This document shows, piece after piece, positions 44,967 through 52,546 of a stretch of DNA of 64,000 nucleotides. The DNA is taken from contig OY282382.1 of assembly GCA_958295905.1 (NCBI GenBank), positions 4,894,910 to 4,958,909 of the forward strand, written 5' to 3'. A program made the position numbers and the translations under genes. The notes beneath the pieces are model-generated. The model was not told the DNA's origin, made no database searches, and saw only the letters and a list, made by a program, of their open reading frames with translations. This stretch comes from an uncultured Vicinamibacterales bacterium (GTDB taxonomy: Bacteria > Acidobacteriota > Vicinamibacteria > Vicinamibacterales > UBA8438). Each line of letters begins with the position of its first letter. Within the stretch, counting starts at the first letter, position 1.

Positions 44967-46581
44967 ATGAAACGGCTACACACTCATGTTTCCGATTTCC
45001 GGCGAAGTGCAACCAGTAAATTGCACCGGATTGTCGCTGTTGCGGTCTTGCTTGGCATAGCGGCAGTTTCCCTACTGGCTTGCAGCAGCGCAGAGCCGGT
45101 CGAAAGGTCAACACCCTCTCCAACAGCGGTGCCGGTTGTTGCCCCGGCACCCACCGCTACGCCGGTTCCTGACCCTACCGCTACGCCGGCCACTACACCT
45201 ACTTCGGCACCGGCTCCTACACCTACCGCCACCCCGACGCCGGCCGCCAGGACTGTCGGGTTGTTCCTGAACGAGCCGGAGGCATTTGAGGGCTATACTT
45301 TATTCAATACCCTCCGCACCAATACGATTTACCTGATTGATAATCAGGGGCGGGAGGTGCACCGGTGGGAGTTGGGGGTCCGAACCCAGTTAGCCAGATT
45401 GCTGGAGAATGGCAATCTGCTGACTTTAGCCAATCAAGGCCAGGGCCGCTACCCGAGTGTGCGGGAAGTTGACCGGAACGGAGATATCCTTTCGGACTGT
45501 ACTCAGGGGAGTCCGCATCATGACTTCCTTAAAATGCCCAACGGGAATGTGCTGCTGCTGTCCCGGCAACGTAAAACGCCGGAGGAGGTCATCGCCGCCG
45601 GCGCCAACCCGGAGTTTATCGGCCCTGATGGCTTGGTGGCACCGCATATTGTGGAAGCGCGAATTACCGGGCCGGCAAGCTGCGAAATTGTTTGGGAATG
45701 GTCGGCGTGGGATCATCTGATTCAGGACTTTGACTCCAGCAAGGCCAATTACGGGGAGGTGGCCGAGCATCCGGAGCTGATTGACCTTAACTTCCACCTT
45801 TCCGAGACAACCAATTATTCAGACCCTTCGGACTGGATACACAGCAACGGAATCGACTATAACCCGGAATTGGACCAGATTGTGCTGTCGCCTAGTAATT
45901 TCAGCGAAGTGTGGATTATCGACCACAGCACCACCAGAACCGAGGCGGCCGGCTCCGGCGGCGGAAATAGCGGCAAGGGGGGCGACTTGCTGTACCGCTG
46001 GGGCAACCCCCGCGCCTATCGGGCCGGAACGCTCGCTGACCACCAACTTTTCTCGTCGCATAATCCGCAATGGATTCCCCCCGGCCATCCCGGCACCGGA
46101 AACATCCTCATTTTCAACAATGGCGACAAGTCAACGGCTCTCCCCCGCACTTACTCGTCGGTAGATGAGATCGTTCCGCCGGTGGACGGAGCCAATTACC
46201 GGCTGAATCCCGGCCTAGCTTATGCGCCGGCAGAACCGGTATGGACTTATACCGCCCCGACGCCCGGCGACTTTTACGCCCATAATATCTCAGGGGCGCA
46301 ACGGCTGCCCAACGGAAACACGCTGATTTGCGATGGGGTACACGGCACGCTTTTCGAGGTAACGCCGACCGGCAAAAACGGTTTGGAAGTACGTCAACCC
46401 GACGACCAGCAGCGGCCCTTTGCGGCAAGGCAAGCCGGTGCCGACGGAACAACTGAGAAGTGGTAGCGTAGTACCGGCTAATCGGGTGTACCGCGCTTAC
46501 CGGTATGCGCCAGACTACCCGGGTCTGCAAGGGATGGACTTGACTCCGGGGGAGCCAATCGAACTTTACGACACCCCTTAG
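44967..46581 (+). pseudogene. Arylsulfotransferase-like lipoprotein, frameshifted near the end
   Basis: Lipoprotein with lipobox in VLLGIAAVSLLAC, a long threonine-proline linker (TPTSAPAPTPTATPTPAA) and an arylsulfotransferase (ASST) propeller: TLFNTLRTNTIYLIDNQGR, QGSPHHDFLKMPNGNVLLL, DWIHSNGIDYNPELDQIVL, SSHNPQWIPPGHPGTGNILI, HNISGAQRLPNGNTLICDG. The intact frame stops at 46466 with unrelated residues; shifting one base at the AAAAA run near 46375 restores TGKTVWKYVNPTTSSGPLRQ, YRAYRYAPDYPGLQGMDLT and a TAG at 46581. AT-richer codons and the linker style resemble Chloroflexota, so transfer is likely. A start at 44955 is also possible. Confidence 0.75.
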
Positions 46582-46702
46582 CCTGGTTAATGGCTGTTGG
46601 CCGGCGCATCGCCTCTTCGATGATCCGCCAGTCGCCGCCGAGGCCGGCGTGCTCGGCGCGGAAGCGCTCGAGAAGGTCGCGTGGCGCGTCGCACACAAAA
46701 CG

Positions 46703-46990
46703 GGGCGCCAACGTCCCCGACGAGGACCGGCGGGGCGGCTCGGCTTGGAACTCGCCCAGCTTCGACCCCGGGCTGAACCTCATCTACACCGGCGTCGGGG
46801 TGCCGATTCCGTGGGGCTCGGTGCAGCGGGGCACCGGTGACGGCGACATCCTGTACACCAACTCGACCCTCGCCCTCGACGCCGACACCGGCGAGATCGT
46901 CTGGTACTTCCAGCACATCCCAACGACGAGTGGGACCTCGACCATCCGTACGCGCGGCTCGTCGTCGAAACCGAGGTCTCGCCCGGCGCC
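46703..46990 (+). pseudogene. PQQ dehydrogenase internal fragment
   Basis: Reads GANVPDEDRRGGSAWNSPSF, then DPGLNLIYTGVGVPIPWGSV, YTNSTLALDADTGEIVWYFQ and HIP, the middle of a quinoprotein alcohol dehydrogenase. At about 46922 one base is missing; the next frame continues NDEWDLDHPYARLVVETEVS. It lacks start and end, and MITE copy 3 begins where it breaks off. It is not part of the intact quinoprotein at 42552, which has different sequence here. Confidence 0.75.
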
Positions 46991-47125
46991 GTCGAGTCGA
47001 GGGATTGCCACCGTCTTGCCGACCGGCCGGCACCGCGGGGACCCACGATTCCGCACGTCCGGAGCCCCAGGATCCGCCGCGATTCCGCCTGCGCACGGCG
47101 GTGGCGGAGCGTGGGATGGTCCTGG
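46991..47125. mobile_element. MITE-like element, copy 3 (5'-truncated)
   Basis: Shares the interior (CACCGTCTTGCCGACCGGCC, CACGTCCGGAGCCCCAGGAT) and the right end AGCGTGGGATGGTCCTG with the other copies. The left inverted repeat is missing; the homology begins right after the PQQ fragment. The following 47126-47364 shows no gene. Confidence 0.7.
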
Positions 47126-47364
47126 CGTCCGGCCCCAAGGGGTTGTTCCGCCCCGCCGCGTTGCTCCGCGGCCGGTCTGCCCGATGCCGCCCGCCACGCC
47201 TTACGTCGTACGGCGCCCGGCGGCCGGCTTGCGCCCTCCCCGGCCTCGGCGCAATTCAGGTTCCGCCGCGGGTTGCCGACGCCTTCTCGTTCGCCCGGTT
47301 CAAGGCTGGAGCGGCGGTCTTGGTCCCGGCTGCGCGCCGCCGCCGATGCGCCGATCGGCGCGGG

Positions 47365-47392
47365 TTGCATTCGGCGGCCGTTCGGCTACACT
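47365..47392 (+). promoter_or_regulatory. Candidate promoter of the FMN oxidase gene
   Basis: TTGCAT (47365-47370) and TACACT (47387-47392) are 16 bp apart, about 70 bp before the ATG at 47463. Prediction from sequence only. Confidence 0.4.
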
Positions 47393-47462
47393 TTGCGGAC
47401 CGACGGCCGGCGGCTGCGCGCCGATTCGACGCCGCGTCGCGGGCCTGCGAGGAGAACCGACG

Positions 47463-48893
47463 ATGACTGCACGAAGACCGGATACGAGTTTCCCCGACCG
47501 CGCGGCGAGCCGGCGCGAGTTCTTCAAGCTGCTGGCCGCGAGCCCGTTGCTGGGTGCGGCCGCGTCGGGCCTGCCCACGAGCTGGCAGCGGGCGCTCGCG
47601 CACGAGGCGGAACACCGCGCAAGGCCGGGCTCCGCGGCGCCCCACTGCCCCGAGTGCGGAGCGGACATTCTGCCGTCGTTGACGCAGCCTCGTTTCAACG
47701 CCCTTCAAGACCCGGCGCTGCCTCCCCAGAACGCCCTGGAGGATCAGTTGACGGGGCAGGTCATCGAGTCGCAGGACGACGCGGTCAACGTCTGGGACTT
47801 CGAGCGCGCGGCGCATGCGAACAATCTCGCCCAGCACTGGGACTACCTGCACATGGGGGTCGACGACTACGAGACGAGGAAGGCGAACCGGGAGGGGTTC
47901 CAGCGCCTGATGCTTCGCCCCCGTCGGCTCGGCGGCGAGGCGATGACCGAGCTCGACACGTCGGTCGAGCTCTTCGGCCGCCGATGGGACTCGCCCCTGT
48001 TCCTGTGTCCCGTCGCGAGCCTCGAGGCCTATCACACGCAGGGCGAGAGCGGCGCGGCCCGGGCCGCCCGGGCGAGGGGCGTCCTGCAGATGCAGTCGCA
48101 CCAGAGCTCGCAGTCCTACGCCGAGATCGCCGAGGCCCGCGGCGAGCCGCACTGGTTCCAGATCTACACGACGCCCGACTGGAACGTGAACCAGCGGGTC
48201 ATCGACCGCGTCGCCGGCGCGGGCTGCCCCGCCCTGGTGTGGACCATCGACCTCCTGGGCGGCAGCAACCGCGAACTGCAGCGGCGCACGCTGGCCGGCG
48301 AGGGCTACGAGTCGGTGCTCTGCCAGAACTGCCACCAGCACCAGCCGGGCTACCTGCGGCCGATGCGGGCGGGGCTGGAAGGGCCGGAGGGTCCCCGCCA
48401 CCCCTACACCTGGGACTACGTCAAGCGTCTCAAGGACGCCAGCGGCATGCAGCTCATCCTGAAGGGCATCATGACCGCCGAAGGCGCCGAGCAGGCGATA
48501 GAGCACGGCGCGGACGGCATCTTCGTGTCGAACCACGGCGGCCGGGCGGTGAACAGCATGTGGTCGTCGATCGACTCGCTGCCCGAGGTCGTCGCCGCCG
48601 TCCGGGGCCGGGTGCCGGTGTTCATCGACAGCGGCGTCCGCCGCGGCACCGACATCTTCAAGGCGCTGGCCCTCGGCGCCGACGCGGTGGGCATCGGACG
48701 CCCCTACGTGTGGGGGCTCGGCGCGTTCGGAGAGGACGGCGTCGCCAAAGTCATCGATCTGCTGCTCGCCGAGCTGCGGATCGCCATGCGGCAGACCCGG
48801 ACCACCTCCGTCGAGCAAATCACGTCCCGCTTCGTCATGGAGGGGAAGAACCCCATCATGATGCGCGACAACCGGTTCGGCTTCGGGCTGTAG
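47463..48893 (+). CDS. FMN-dependent alpha-hydroxy acid oxidase/dehydrogenase, exported
   Basis: Flavoprotein of 476 residues that would oxidise an L-2-hydroxy acid such as lactate or glycolate. The N-terminus SRREFFKLLAASPLLGAAAS is a Tat-type signal, unusual since most members are cytoplasmic. FMN-binding barrel: LFLCPVASLEAYHTQGESGA, QMQSHQSSQSYAEIAEARG, LVWTIDLLGGSNRELQ, LILKGIMTAEGAEQAIEHGA, then the active-site SNHGGRAVNSMWSSIDSLPE near residue 356 with catalytic histidine and arginine, and FIDSGVRRGTDIFKALALGA. Several cysteines near the N-terminus (CPEC) and centre (CQNCHQHQ) are extra to the family and could bind metal. Confidence 0.85.
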   Translation: MTARRPDTSFPDRAASRREFFKLLAASPLLGAAASGLPTSWQRALAHEAEHRARPGSAAPHCPECGADILPSLTQPRFNALQDPALPPQNALEDQLTGQVIESQDDAVNVWDFERAAHANNLAQHWDYLHMGVDDYETRKANREGFQRLMLRPRRLGGEAMTELDTSVELFGRRWDSPLFLCPVASLEAYHTQGESGAARAARARGVLQMQSHQSSQSYAEIAEARGEPHWFQIYTTPDWNVNQRVIDRVAGAGCPALVWTIDLLGGSNRELQRRTLAGEGYESVLCQNCHQHQPGYLRPMRAGLEGPEGPRHPYTWDYVKRLKDASGMQLILKGIMTAEGAEQAIEHGADGIFVSNHGGRAVNSMWSSIDSLPEVVAAVRGRVPVFIDSGVRRGTDIFKALALGADAVGIGRPYVWGLGAFGEDGVAKVIDLLLAELRIAMRQTRTTSVEQITSRFVMEGKNPIMMRDNRFGFGL

Positions 48894-49002
48894 CAGACTG
48901 TCGCAGAGCTGACTTTCCTGTCCGGCCGGCGACTCGTCGCCTCGATTGTCGGGCGCATGACCGGTGGCATGGACAACTCTCTTCAAGATGGTCCACTGGT
49001 TA

Positions 49003-49057
49003 GCCTGCGGGGTCCCGCTCCGCCACCGCCGCGGCGCGGAAGCGGGACCCCGCAGGC
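49003..49057. other. Long perfect hairpin
   Basis: GCCTGCGGGGTCCCGCT (49003-49019) pairs without mismatch to AGCGGGACCCCGCAGGC (49041-49057) around a 21-base loop. No T-run follows, so it is not a classic terminator. It could be the remnant of an element end or a regulatory RNA structure between the FMN oxidase and yceI-like genes. Confidence 0.7.
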
Positions 49058-49142
49058 CCCACTCCGCCACCGCGGGGGGACGCATGCGCGCGCCCGGTGC
49101 GGGCGGAGTCGCGCTCTGACTCGGAACTCGGAGGATCTCAGG

Positions 49143-49721
49143 ATGCTGGTCGCCTCTGGAACAAGTCTCTCGCTCCGTTTCGTGATCGCCGCCGCCGTCG
49201 GTTTCGCGCTGCTGGCCGGGTCCCCGGCGGCGGCGCAACCATCCGCCGTCGAGTTCACCGTGTCCGGAACGTCGACAATCCGGGGATGGACCTGCTCGGT
49301 GCAGGGGACGGCCGAGGTGACGCCCGGTTCGTCCACCCCGGCGCCCGGTTTCGCCACCGGGGTCCAGTCGGCGACGCTCGTCGTACCAGTGGGCAACTTC
49401 GAGTGCCCCGACGAAACGATGACCGAGCACCTCCTCGAGGCGATGAAGCCGGCCGAGTTCGCCGAGATCATCTTCCGGCTCGAGAGCTACGAGGCATCCC
49501 CCCAGGGCGCGGAAGCTACCGGCGCGCTCACCATCCAGGACGTCACCCGGGCGGTGAGCTTCCCGATCTCGCTGACTCCAGCCGGGACCGGTGTCAAGAT
49601 CGCGGGAGACGTCCGTCTCGACATGACGGCCTACGGCGTCGAGCCTCCCACCGTCATGCTCGGTCTTCTGCGGGTGCGGCCGCAGATCCGCATCGAGTTC
49701 GAAGGGCTGGTCGTCCCGTAG
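49143..49721 (+). CDS. YceI-like secreted lipid-binding protein
   Basis: Exported protein of 192 residues with a signal peptide (RFVIAAAVGFALLAGSPAAA). The mature part has the YceI-like barrel pattern: VEFTVSGTSTIRGWTCSVQG, ATLVVPVGNFECPDETMTEH, LLEAMKPAEFAEIIFRLESY, GALTIQDVTRAVSFPISLTP and a final RPQIRIEFEGLVV. YceI proteins bind isoprenoid chains in the periplasm. Two cysteines (WTC and FEC) may form a disulfide. ATG 49143, preceded by GGAGG. Confidence 0.8.
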   Translation: MLVASGTSLSLRFVIAAAVGFALLAGSPAAAQPSAVEFTVSGTSTIRGWTCSVQGTAEVTPGSSTPAPGFATGVQSATLVVPVGNFECPDETMTEHLLEAMKPAEFAEIIFRLESYEASPQGAEATGALTIQDVTRAVSFPISLTPAGTGVKIAGDVRLDMTAYGVEPPTVMLGLLRVRPQIRIEFEGLVVP

Positions 49722-50034
49722 GAGCCCGCCGCGTCACCGCTCCGACAGGCCCGAGCCCCCCTGCTCGGACGGCCTCCCAAACTCGCCGGACAACCGACCC
49801 GAAGCGCGCGGCGCCCGACTTCGGCCGCCCGCGCCTCGGTGGTTTCCGGGCCGTTGCCGCTCGACGGCCCGCCAAGTCTCGCCGGCAGCTCCGCAGCAGC
49901 GGCGGCGCGTTCCTCCGGCGCCGGCATCAGAGCTTCGTCAAGAAGTTCCCGCGCTTTCCTGTTCAATGAAGCGCCCCGGAACTTCCGCTGTTTCGACGTC
50001 GCCGGGCCAGTACCGGCGACGTCCACCGTCAACG
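49722..50034. other. Gap before MITE copy 4
   Basis: No gene recognised; the minus strand is open but has no protein-like pattern. Its end carries CCGTCAACG (50026-50034), the left copy of a 9-bp duplication flanking the MITE. Confidence 0.4.
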
Positions 50035-50193
50035 CAGGGACATCCCACGCTGACGGCGCGTGACGGCCCCCCCGATTCGAGGTTGCCGACCGGCCGGCGC
50101 CGCGTTGAGACCCACGATTCCGCCCGTCCGGAGCCCCGGGACCCGCCACGATGCCGCCTGCGCACGGCGGTGGCGGAGCGTGGGATGGTCCTG
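50035..50193. mobile_element. MITE-like element, copy 4, with 9-bp target duplication
   Basis: A 159-bp non-coding element. Left end CAGGGACATCCCACGCT and right end, read on the other strand, CAGGACCATCCCACGCT differ at two of 17 positions. The nine bases CCGTCAACG occur immediately outside both ends (50026-50034 and 50194-50202), as expected for a target-site duplication. The CAGG ends and 9-bp duplication are compatible with ISAs1-type transposases, which is inference. Best-preserved of four copies. Confidence 0.88.
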
Positions 50194-50214
50194 CCGTCAA
50201 CGCCGGCCACGCGG

Positions 50215-51231
50215 TCAGCTCGCGCCAATCCAGTACAGGCAGCCGGGGCCGGCGCCGGCGCCCATCGGTATCTCGAGGGTGACCTCGAGCGTCTCCAGGT
50301 CGACGACCGAGACGCGATCCGCGGCTCTCAGCCCGAGAAAGGCGCGCCGGCCCTCGGGCCCCACCAGGACCGCGCCGTCGCCGGTGTCGGCCGAGCCCAC
50401 CGTCACGCGCTCGATCACGCTGCGCGTGGCCGCGTCCATCACCACCAGGGACGCCGCCTCGCCGTCGATGATCAACACGCGGCCGTCGGGCGTGAACTTC
50501 AGCCGATTCGCGTCCCGCATGCCGAGGTCGAGGGTCTCCACGACCCGGCGGCTCTCGACGTCGATGATCGACACGCCGCCGTCGCCGCGGGTCGCCGTCC
50601 ACAGCTCGCGGCCGTCCGGCGACAGGTCGATGCCCTCGGGCCTCTCTCCCGGCACGGGAATATCGGTGATCCGCGCCCGCGCGGGCCCCTCCATGACGTT
50701 CTCGACCATCGTGACCGAGTTGGAGCCGGTGTTCGGCATGAACATCGCGCCCCGCCCCCGATCGAGCACCAGCATGTGGGTGCCGTCCTCGCCGATCCCG
50801 AGCGTCCAGTCGATCGCGTCCGCCGACGGATCGTAGCGCCCGATCGACTTGTAGCCCTCGATGGTGAAGTACACCTTGCCGCCAGCGAACAGCACGTCGT
50901 GCGTCTGGCTGCCGGGGCCGGGGTCGACCCGGCGGATCTCCTCCTGCGCGGCGAGATCGATGACCGAGATCCCGTCCACCATGCTCGCCACGAACGCCAG
51001 CCGGCCGTCGGCGGACGCGGTCACCTCGTGGGGGTCCCGGCCGGTCGGCACGCGCCCCAGCACGTTCCCGCCCGCCGGATCGACGATCGCGAGGGCGCTC
51101 GCGTCCCTGAGCAGCACCAGAAGTCGTCCGGGCGGCGGCGTCTGGGCGGTCGCCACGCCGGCCAGGGCGACGAGCGCACCCAGCGAGAGCGGGACGAACC
51201 CGCAAAGCGAAGTCTTGACCCGTCGTGTCAT
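50215..51231 (-). CDS. Secreted YVTN-family beta-propeller
   Basis: Exported protein of 338 residues with a signal peptide (VPLSLGALVALAGVATAQTP). YVTN-type blades repeat through the chain: ALAIVDPAGGNVLGRVPTG, ADGRLAFVASMVDGISVIDL, AMFMPNTGSNSVTMVENVME, RPEGIDLSPDGRELWTATRG, GGVSIIDVESRRVVETLDLG, RAADRVSVVDLETLEVTLEI. Such propellers bind ligands or partner proteins at the surface; function unknown. Start ATG 51231. Its 3' end is 12 bp from the right target duplication of MITE copy 4. Confidence 0.8.
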   Translation of the reverse strand: MTRRVKTSLCGFVPLSLGALVALAGVATAQTPPPGRLLVLLRDASALAIVDPAGGNVLGRVPTGRDPHEVTASADGRLAFVASMVDGISVIDLAAQEEIRRVDPGPGSQTHDVLFAGGKVYFTIEGYKSIGRYDPSADAIDWTLGIGEDGTHMLVLDRGRGAMFMPNTGSNSVTMVENVMEGPARARITDIPVPGERPEGIDLSPDGRELWTATRGDGGVSIIDVESRRVVETLDLGMRDANRLKFTPDGRVLIIDGEAASLVVMDAATRSVIERVTVGSADTGDGAVLVGPEGRRAFLGLRAADRVSVVDLETLEVTLEIPMGAGAGPGCLYWIGAS

Positions 51232-51393
51232 CTGATATCTCCTTCAATGCGCGGGGGACCCGAAGTCAGCCGATCATACCCGCCCAGCGCCGGCCCCGAC
51301 GGAAGCAGCGAGCCGGCCGTGCCTGCCGAAAGCCCGGCGGCGGGCGCAACACGACCCGTCACCTCGGCGCCGACGCTCGGCGGGCGTCTTCCC

Positions 51394-51790
51394 CGATCCC
51401 GCATGAACGGCCCGCGGCGCATAGCGAGGCAGTTGCGACGGTAGGTAGGATGGCGGGACCCCGCGCGGATCCGATCCCGCGTGAACGGCTCGCGGGCACC
51501 TGGCGAGGCAGTCGCCGTGGACAGATGCCGAACGCCTGTTCCGATTCAGGGCACCGTTCTCGACGCGGCAACAGTCCGTGGTAGAAGTGGTGCGGCATCC
51601 GGCCGGGCCGTACTCGGTCCAAGAACGTGTCGTGCAGCAGTCGAAATCGCCGAAATCCGGCCGATCCGCGCCGTTTCCGCGCCGCCGCCCCGTTTGGCGC
51701 GCCGCGGAGTTTGCCACCAGGGACGAAGCGCACACCGACCGCAAGATCATCCACCGTCGCCCCGTTTGGCGCGGCCGCGGAGTTTGCCAC
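51394..51790. repeat. Two pairs of direct repeats in a 625-bp gap
   Basis: The gap 51232-51856 has no clear gene. CCGATCCCGCATGAACGGCC at 51394 and CCGATCCCGCGTGAACGGCT at 51472 begin ~43-bp related units, and a similar stretch is at 41411-41460. A second pair, core CCCCGTTTGGCGC with GCCGCGGAGTTTGCCAC, is at about 51682-51717 and 51755-51790. Confidence 0.7.
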
Positions 51791-51827
51791 GAGCTGCGCA
51801 AGCACCGGTTGGACCGCGTCGGCAGAT

Positions 51828-51848
51828 GGTATGATGAAAAATCATACC
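51828..51848 (+). promoter_or_regulatory. Palindromic operator of the mazEF-like unit
   Basis: GGTATGAT and ATCATACC form a perfect 8-bp inverted repeat with a 5-base spacer, ending 8 bp before the antitoxin ATG. The left arm includes TATGAT, a good -10 box, so repressor binding would cover the promoter. Confidence 0.7.
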
Positions 51849-51856
51849 CAACCACC

Positions 51857-52093
51857 ATGCCGAAAACCAAGGTCGCCCTCACCCTCGACGCCGGACTGCT
51901 CGACCAGGTGGACACCCTCGTCTCGGAACGGCGGTTCCGCAACCGCAGCCAAGCGGTCGAATCGGCCCTGGCCGAGAAGCTCGGCCAACTCGCCCGGACC
52001 CGGCTGGCGACGGAGTGCGCCCGGCTCGACCCGGCCCTCGAACAACGCCTTGCTGATGAAGGCCTCGCAGGCGAGTCGTGGCCCGAATACTGA
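51857..52093 (+). CDS. Ribbon-helix-helix antitoxin, MazE-like
   Basis: Antitoxin of 78 residues. KTKVALTLDAGLLDQVDTLV and RFRNRSQAVESALAEKLGQL are the strand and helices of a CopG-type ribbon-helix-helix domain; the tail (ECARLDPALEQRLADEGLAG, SWPEY) binds the toxin. Overlaps the toxin gene by 16 bases. A perfect palindrome immediately upstream is the likely operator, so the pair is autoregulated. Confidence 0.88.
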   Translation: MPKTKVALTLDAGLLDQVDTLVSERRFRNRSQAVESALAEKLGQLARTRLATECARLDPALEQRLADEGLAGESWPEY

Positions 52094-52413
52094 GGGGCGA
52101 TATCCGCTGGGCGAACCTGAACCCGGTTCGTGGCCGCGAGCAAGCCGGCAAGCGCCCTGTCGTCGTCCTCAGCCACGACGTCTTCAACGAACGCTCGGGC
52201 ACGGTCATCGCGGCCGCCCTCACCAGTCAGGAACCCCGCGCGGGCTTTCCCCTCACGCTGCCGCTCGGCGGGCCGAGACTCGCCAAGCGCTCCTGGGTGA
52301 AGATCAGCCAGATCCGGACGCTCTCGGTCGAACGCGTCGGCCGGCGGCTCGGACGGGCATCGGAGGAGGAACTGGCCGCTGTCGTCGATGGTCTGGTGGA
52401 GATCATCGGCTGA
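52078..52413 (+). CDS. MazF/PemK-family mRNA interferase toxin
   Basis: Toxin of 111 residues. RGDIRWANLNPVRGREQAGK and RPVVVLSHDVFNERSGTVIA are the first strands of the MazF/PemK barrel, with the catalytic arginine in GKRPVVVLS; KRSWVKISQIRTLSVERVG carries the substrate-binding segment and threonine/serine. Starts with GTG at 52078 inside the antitoxin gene. It should cut mRNA when free. Frame intact. Confidence 0.9.
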   Translation: MARILRGDIRWANLNPVRGREQAGKRPVVVLSHDVFNERSGTVIAAALTSQEPRAGFPLTLPLGGPRLAKRSWVKISQIRTLSVERVGRRLGRASEEELAAVVDGLVEIIG

Positions 52414-52546
52414 CCGCCATGACGTCCTCGGCCGGCGGCGGCGCGTCCTCGGCCGGCGGTGGCGCGAACCCGGCGACCGCCATGAGCGCCGACAGGGTCC
52501 CGCGAGATCCGCGGGTCGTCCGAAGGGCGCGTCGGCAAGAACGCCG

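Noticed and set aside
46590-46700. Minus-strand peptide with CDAPRDLLERFRAEHAGLGG, possible gene fragment
   Set aside because: Looks protein-like over about 35 residues but has no start, no recognisable family and is surrounded by broken sequence; not enough to annotate.
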